From assembly GCA_948467695.1 (NCBI GenBank), contig CAOKFJ010000051.1, positions 1 through 9,347 of the forward strand: a DNA stretch of 9,347 bases. The letters run 5' to 3'. Position 1 is the first letter of the stretch; each line of letters starts with the position of its first letter. Below the pieces are notes generated by a model. The model did no database searches, was not told the origin of the DNA, and was given only the letters and a program-made list of their open reading frames with translations. This DNA comes from an uncultured Allobaculum sp. (GTDB lineage Bacteria; Bacillota_I; Bacilli_A; Erysipelotrichales; Erysipelotrichaceae). The translations under genes were made by a program, and so were the position numbers. Below are positions 6,255 through 9,347 of this stretch, one piece after another.

Positions 6255-7171
6255 CACATTATCTCCTGTAAAAAATTGTAGAAATCTTCATACACATGCT
6301 CCCGATCCACTTCATTGAGGATTTCGTGACGCATGTGCGGATACAGTTTCTGTCTGATGTGCGTGTAGCCATTGTCCCTCAGCGTGCGTCCCTGATTGAC
6401 AAACTCAGCGGGCGAACCGATGACGGGATCCTGTTCGCCTGCCGCAAACAGAATCGGCAGATCAGGATTTTTCACCTGCCAGCCCTCTTTGGCGTACACA
6501 TCTTCGACCAGAAGCAGAAGGTTGTGATAGCCGTTGAGCGTAAAGGGCTGTCCGCAAAGCGGATCGCTGTTAAATTCTTCCACACGCTCTTCGGATGTAT
6601 TGAGCCAGCGGTTTTTCTGCGTGCCCGGAATTCCCTTGTCAAACGAGCCTTCCACAAGACGCGCTACATATTTAGAAATATACCGGTCGCCCATCAGTCT
6701 GGCGAGGACATCGACCAGTTTTCTTCCGGCTTTCGCATTCGGATTTTCCCACACTGGTCCCGAAAGAATCAGGGCATCGAGCGCGCCGTCATGCTTTTTC
6801 AGATATTTGCGGGCGACAAGCGTGCCCATGGAATGAGCGATCATCGCAAAAGGCACGTGCGGGTATTCGAGGCGCAGATTGGCGCTGATCGCATCAAGAT
6901 CTTCGACGATCGCTTCGCCCTTGTCATCGTAGAAATAGCCCAGATCCTCCGGCTGCCGGATCGATTTGCCATGTCCGCGATGATCCGCTGCAACCGAAGC
7001 AACCCCGCGCGAAGCCAGAAAGCGCATGAAATGCAGATAGCGCTCTTTGTGCTCCTGCATGCCGTGAACGATCTGCACCAGAGCTTTTACGGGCAGATTG
7101 TCCGGAATAACTTCGACCACATCAAGCGGAAGACTGTCTCTGGGCGAGTGGACTGTACGGTATCGTTCCAT
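6254..7171 (-). CDS. Alpha/beta hydrolase, lysophospholipase/monoacylglycerol lipase type
   Basis: This 305-residue cytoplasmic hydrolase belongs to the serine-aminopeptidase/PldB-like (Hydrolase_4) group, which mostly cleaves lipid or other carboxylic esters. The order of motifs fits: oxyanion region VHGMQEH (35-41), ADHRGHGKS (62-70), nucleophile elbow AHSMG with Ser114, acid residue Asp248 in GEQDPVIG, and the catalytic histidine in YPHMRHEILNE (probably His282). The 140-235 stretch is the variable lid region. The ATG at 7171 follows AGGAGAG. It is the first gene of the three-gene minus-strand operon and overlaps proC by one base. The real substrate cannot be read from the sequence, and the pairing with proC suggests no evident shared pathway. 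Confidence 0.92.
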   Translation of the reverse strand: MERYRTVHSPRDSLPLDVVEVIPDNLPVKALVQIVHGMQEHKERYLHFMRFLASRGVASVAADHRGHGKSIRQPEDLGYFYDDKGEAIVEDLDAISANLRLEYPHVPFAMIAHSMGTLVARKYLKKHDGALDALILSGPVWENPNAKAGRKLVDVLARLMGDRYISKYVARLVEGSFDKGIPGTQKNRWLNTSEERVEEFNSDPLCGQPFTLNGYHNLLLLVEDVYAKEGWQVKNPDLPILFAAGEQDPVIGSPAEFVNQGRTLRDNGYTHIRQKLYPHMRHEILNEVDREHVYEDFYNFLQEIM

Positions 7172-7188
7172 CTTCTCTCTCCTTCTGT

Positions 7189-7242
7189 GCCTGCAAGCAG
7201 GCTGCGAGATTTCGCACTGCGAAACCGATTGTCCTTATTGTA
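7189..7242 (-). promoter_or_regulatory. Upstream region of the hydrolase-proC operon: -10 candidate and two inverted repeats
   Basis: Reading toward the hydrolase there is a -10-like TACAAT (7242-7237), with no good -35 box 17 bases upstream. Next is a perfect inverted repeat, TTTCGC-N3-GCGAAA (7224-7210), located about where transcription would start. A 14-bp perfect inverted repeat, GCCTGC-TT-GCAGGC (7202-7189), precedes the ribosome-binding site. Both repeats could be operators or leader hairpins. The repeats are certain; the promoter is weakly supported. Confidence 0.35.
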
Positions 7243-7377
7243 TCCCGTAACAGCGATTCTTCGCACGATGACTGAACGTTCATGTACATCACATCCCGAT
7301 ATCAGGCAGCTGGTTTTGCGCATATGTCCGATTTTATTTGCGATTCTCATCAGATTTCATGCATAAGGATTTAAAAG

Positions 7378-7386
7378 TGCTATACT
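7378..7386 (+). promoter_or_regulatory. Extended -10 promoter candidate for marR
   Basis: TGCTATACT matches the extended -10 pattern TGnTATAAT with one mismatch. No convincing -35 box is visible at normal spacing, which extended -10 promoters tolerate. Transcription would start near 7393, right at the left edge of the 44-bp dyad, giving a leader of about 95 nt. Confidence 0.45.
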
Positions 7387-7393
7387 CCACTTT

Positions 7394-7444
7394 GTTCCGA
7401 ATCAAATTGTTCTATCGAGAACTGTTTAATCGGAAACTTTTTTT
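7394..7444 (+). promoter_or_regulatory. 44-bp imperfect dyad plus T7 in the marR leader: operator or attenuator
   Basis: Two 20-bp arms (7394-7413 and 7418-7437) flank a central ATCG; 14 of 20 positions are symmetric, including the perfect inner part GTTCT-ATCG-AGAAC. Seven T residues (7438-7444) follow directly. As DNA it has the size and symmetry of a MarR-type operator and would sit just downstream of the transcription start. As RNA it can fold into a roughly 16-bp interrupted stem followed by a U tract, the form of an intrinsic terminator or attenuator ahead of marR. The sequence alone does not decide between the two. Confidence 0.5.
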
Positions 7445-7487
7445 GTCATTCCATTCCATGCACATCGCATGCTTAACAGGAGAATTT

Positions 7488-7934
7488 ATGTACAAACCCG
7501 CTCGTGACGAATACGTCCTGCTCGCCCTTGGAAAACTGCGGCGCGCCTACTACCAGTCGTTTGTTTCTTTCTGCGACAAAACCTCTCTGACGCAGACCGA
7601 ACTGCGCATACTGCTCTTTCTCTACAACAATCCTGCGCAAAACCGCGCCGCCGATATTGCCGAAGCCAAATGGATTTCGAAAAGCAATGTTTCAACAGCC
7701 GTGAACACCATGGTCAACAATGGTCTGCTTCTTCGAAATCCCGATCCGGAAAGCCGGCGCACAATCCGGCTGTCCATCACGGATGAAGGTCTTGTTCTCG
7801 CGCGCGAAGCCGCCGAGCATCAGAGGGCGTTTTTCTGCCGGATTCTGCATGATGTCGATATGAGTGCCATCGAGGGCATTCTCTGCAAAATCGCCGCCAA
7901 TATCGACAGCGCCGGCTTTGATAAAAAATCCTGA
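7488..7934 (+). CDS. MarR-family transcriptional regulator
   Basis: This 148-residue protein has the typical MarR length and plan. A winged helix-turn-helix core starts at TQTELRILLFLYNNPAQNRAADIAE, with the recognition helix SKSNVSTAVNTMVNNGLL and the wing NPDPESRRTIRLSITDEG, whose DxxSRR-type element is the usual DNA backbone contact. Helices on either side would form the dimer interface. MarR proteins bind palindromes as dimers and release DNA on binding small ligands or on oxidation; the ligand here is unknown. The ATG at 7488 follows CAGGAG at good spacing; an upstream in-frame extension to 7338 lacks such support and would span the leader dyad. It is divergent from the hydrolase operon and 122 bases upstream of a TauE/SafE transporter, a plausible target. 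Confidence 0.93.
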   Translation: MYKPARDEYVLLALGKLRRAYYQSFVSFCDKTSLTQTELRILLFLYNNPAQNRAADIAEAKWISKSNVSTAVNTMVNNGLLLRNPDPESRRTIRLSITDEGLVLAREAAEHQRAFFCRILHDVDMSAIEGILCKIAANIDSAGFDKKS

Positions 7935-8056
7935 CTCGTTCAGTCTGACACTCCATGCATCAGCCCATCTGCACCAGTCTGTCTGGGGTCTGGGTATGGA
8001 TGTATAAAAACAGAAGACTCAAGAAAACAAACAAAGAAAAGGAAGTGCACTAACCT

Positions 8057-8842
8057 ATGACAAGCTCTATTCTGGTCATTGTTCTCGTCTGTCTTGCGGC
8101 AGGCGCGGGAGCCGGACTGGGAACCGGATTTGCGGGACTGTCCGCGGCGGCCGTCATCACGCCGATGATCACCACATTTCTCGGCGTGGATCCCTACACC
8201 GCTGTCGGCATCGCACTTGCGTCGGATGTTCTTGCCAGCGCAGTGAGCGCATGGACATACTGGCGCAATAAAAACATCGATATCCGCAATGGCGTCATTA
8301 TGATGGCGTGCGTCCTGATCATGACCGTGTGCGGAAGCTGGCTGGCAAGCCTTCTTCCAAGTTCCTCAATGGGTACATTCTCCGTATTCATGACGATGCT
8401 GCTGGGCATCAAGTTTATCGTCAAACCGGTTATGACCACACGCGAAGCCATGGAAAAAGCCGATCCGAAAAAGCGGGCGATTCAAAGCGCCGTCTGCGGA
8501 TGCGGCATTGGTCTGATCTGCGGTTTTGTCGGCGCGGGCGGCGGCATGATGATGCTGCTGATTCTGACAAGCGTTCTGCATTACGAACTCAAGACAGCCG
8601 TCGGCACAAGCGTGTTCATCATGAGTTTCACTGCGCTGACCGGCGCGATCAGCCATTTCGCGATGGCAAGCGCCGCGCCGGATCCTTTCGTCCTGATTCT
8701 GTGCGTTGTCTTCACGCTTGTTTTTGCGCGCATCGGCTCGCGCTTTGCCAATAAAGCCGATGCCGCGCTGCTCAACCGACTCACCGGCATTATCCTGGTG
8801 ATCATCGGTGTCGTGGTCATCGGCGTAAACCTTCTTGGCTAG
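8057..8842 (+). CDS. TauE/SafE-family membrane transporter (putative sulfite/organosulfonate exporter)
   Basis: This 261-residue integral membrane protein has about eight hydrophobic helices in two repeated halves, as in the TauE/SafE family. The N-terminal repeat has GAGAGLGTGFAGLSAAAVITP (16-36) and VGIALASDVLASAVSAWTYW (50-69). The second repeat has GLICGFVGAGGGMMMLLIL (152-170) and AVGTSVFIMSFTALTGAISH (181-200). Charged loops lie near 70-77 and 124-143. Family members move sulfite, sulfonates or other small anions, but substrates are mostly untested, so the direction and cargo here are unknown. The ATG at 8057 follows a purine-rich leader, with GGAAG about 11 bases upstream (slightly long). 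The 122-bp gap after marR shows no clear terminator, so co-transcription with marR is likely. A strong terminator follows. Confidence 0.93.
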   Translation: MTSSILVIVLVCLAAGAGAGLGTGFAGLSAAAVITPMITTFLGVDPYTAVGIALASDVLASAVSAWTYWRNKNIDIRNGVIMMACVLIMTVCGSWLASLLPSSSMGTFSVFMTMLLGIKFIVKPVMTTREAMEKADPKKRAIQSAVCGCGIGLICGFVGAGGGMMMLLILTSVLHYELKTAVGTSVFIMSFTALTGAISHFAMASAAPDPFVLILCVVFTLVFARIGSRFANKADAALLNRLTGIILVIIGVVVIGVNLLG

Positions 8843-8888
8843 TCTATTCACCTATCCATACAAAAGCGCATATAGCAAAAGTACATAC

Positions 8889-8925
8889 AAAAACAGCGGA
8901 CATTTTCAGATGTTCCGCTGTTTTT
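8889..8925. terminator. Strong bidirectional intrinsic terminator after the transporter gene
   Basis: A perfect 12-bp stem, AAAAACAGCGGA paired with TCCGCTGTTTTT, encloses an inner CAT/ATG pairing and a short loop. Because the stem begins with five A and ends with five T (followed by GCGTTTTT), it can act in both directions. It separates the plus-strand transporter gene from the minus-strand gene at the right edge. Confidence 0.9.
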
Positions 8926-9055
8926 GCGTTTTTCTGTTTTGCATATTCTCTCTTTTTCGCCTGTGCCTGGCGTACACGCCCGCATACGCCGCCCGGCTGC
9001 CGTTTTGATTTTTCCTGCGGAACCGTCATTTCCGCTTTTCGCAAGTCAATCAGAC

Positions 9056-9347
9056 TCAGTGCAGTGCAAGCATGTCGGCAAGCTGCGTGCAGGTCTCTTT
9101 CGGGATCTGGTGTGTGGAGAGCTGCGGTTCGTCGAGAAGCATCTGCTGAGCTTTTGCCCATCGCTCGTCTTCTTCTGCTTCGCGTTCCTCATCAGAATAA
9201 CGTGAATTCAGACTCCATTCGTTTGCGCACACCATAACCTGAACCTGCGGCAGCCGGTACTCAATCTGCGAAATGTAATTGAGTCGGCTTTCGTCGTCGA
9301 GCTGGAGGTTCGTGATAATCTCATAGATCAGTCCATCGTCCTGCGCC
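9056..9347 (-). CDS. Hypothetical protein, C-terminal part (gene runs off the right edge)
   Basis: Reading leftward from the window edge (first full codon at 9346), one frame is open for 96 codons to a TGA at 9058-9056. The fragment starts AQDDGLIYEIITNLQLDD and is acidic, with a helical, Glu-rich segment (SDEEREAEEDERWAKAQQML) and an end of CTQLADMLALH. I do not recognise a family. Absence of stops over 96 codons, codon use like the neighbours, and the terminator 130 bases downstream support a real gene end. Between the stop and the terminator (8926-9055) I see no further convincing gene. Confidence 0.65.
   Translation of the reverse strand, partial: AQDDGLIYEIITNLQLDDESRLNYISQIEYRLPQVQVMVCANEWSLNSRYSDEEREAEEDERWAKAQQMLLDEPQLSTHQIPKETCTQLADMLALH

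Noticed and set aside
5469..6281. 270-codon open frame antisense to proC
   Set aside because: It mirrors proC over its full length, has no ribosome-binding site or recognisable motif, and has a composition typical of antisense readings.
6296..7366. 356-codon open frame antisense to the hydrolase
   Set aside because: It is another shadow frame; the minus-strand hydrolase has a full catalytic triad and a good start site.
7941..7981. Repeated CAGTCTG between marR and the transporter gene
   Set aside because: Two 7-bp copies 34 bases apart, with no further copies or symmetry, are too little to call an operator.
8844..9161. Minus-strand open frame of about 105 codons at the right edge
   Set aside because: It runs straight through the strong terminator at 8889-8925 and overlaps the more convincing C-terminal fragment that ends at 9056.

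Overview
The window looks like a stretch of a Bacillota (Firmicutes) chromosome. Its left half holds the opening genes of the division and cell-wall (dcw) cluster in the low-GC Gram-positive order: mraZ, rsmH, an ftsL-type gene, then a class B penicillin-binding protein with two C-terminal PASTA domains. By eye, base composition is near 50% GC, with AT-rich intergenic regions. The shine-dalgarno sites are strong (for example AAAGGAGG), and the PASTA-type division PBP points to Bacillota. An Erysipelotrichia-like member is a guess; nothing here settles it.

Layout, left to right. Positions 1-195 carry the N-terminal part of an unidentified minus-strand gene that runs off the window. Positions 196-446 form a dense divergent control region. 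It holds a near-consensus mraZ promoter, an array of three 10-bp repeats just before mraZ that resembles a MraZ operator, a second array of three 11-bp repeats facing the divergent gene, and three CG-centred sites that look like LacI-family or cre operators. mraZ, rsmH and ftsL follow on the plus strand with short gaps or an overlap. A 364-bp spacer, unusual for this cluster, separates ftsL from the PBP gene. The PBP reading frame is broken near its N-terminus: the strong ribosome-binding site and start at 2480 lie in a different frame from the body of the protein, and loss of one GT unit at 2568-2574 would explain it. After the PBP there is a bidirectional terminator, and the cluster stops: no mraY or murD follows.

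The right half is ordinary accessory or housekeeping DNA. A minus-strand operon (7171 down to 5029) encodes an alpha/beta hydrolase of the lysophospholipase/monoacylglycerol-lipase type, pyrroline-5-carboxylate reductase (ProC) and a small bacterial PH-domain protein. Divergent from it are a MarR-family regulator and a TauE/SafE-family membrane transporter, which may form a regulator-target pair. The marR leader contains a 44-bp dyad followed by seven T residues, which could be an operator or an attenuator. A strong bidirectional terminator at 8889-8925 closes the transporter gene. The window ends in the C-terminal part of an unrecognised minus-strand gene.

I see no mobile element, CRISPR array, tRNA or rRNA, and no convincing new multi-gene system. 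The items most worth a second look are the double MraZ-box arrangement, the PBP frameshift at a GT repeat, the marR leader structure and the ftsL-PBP spacer.
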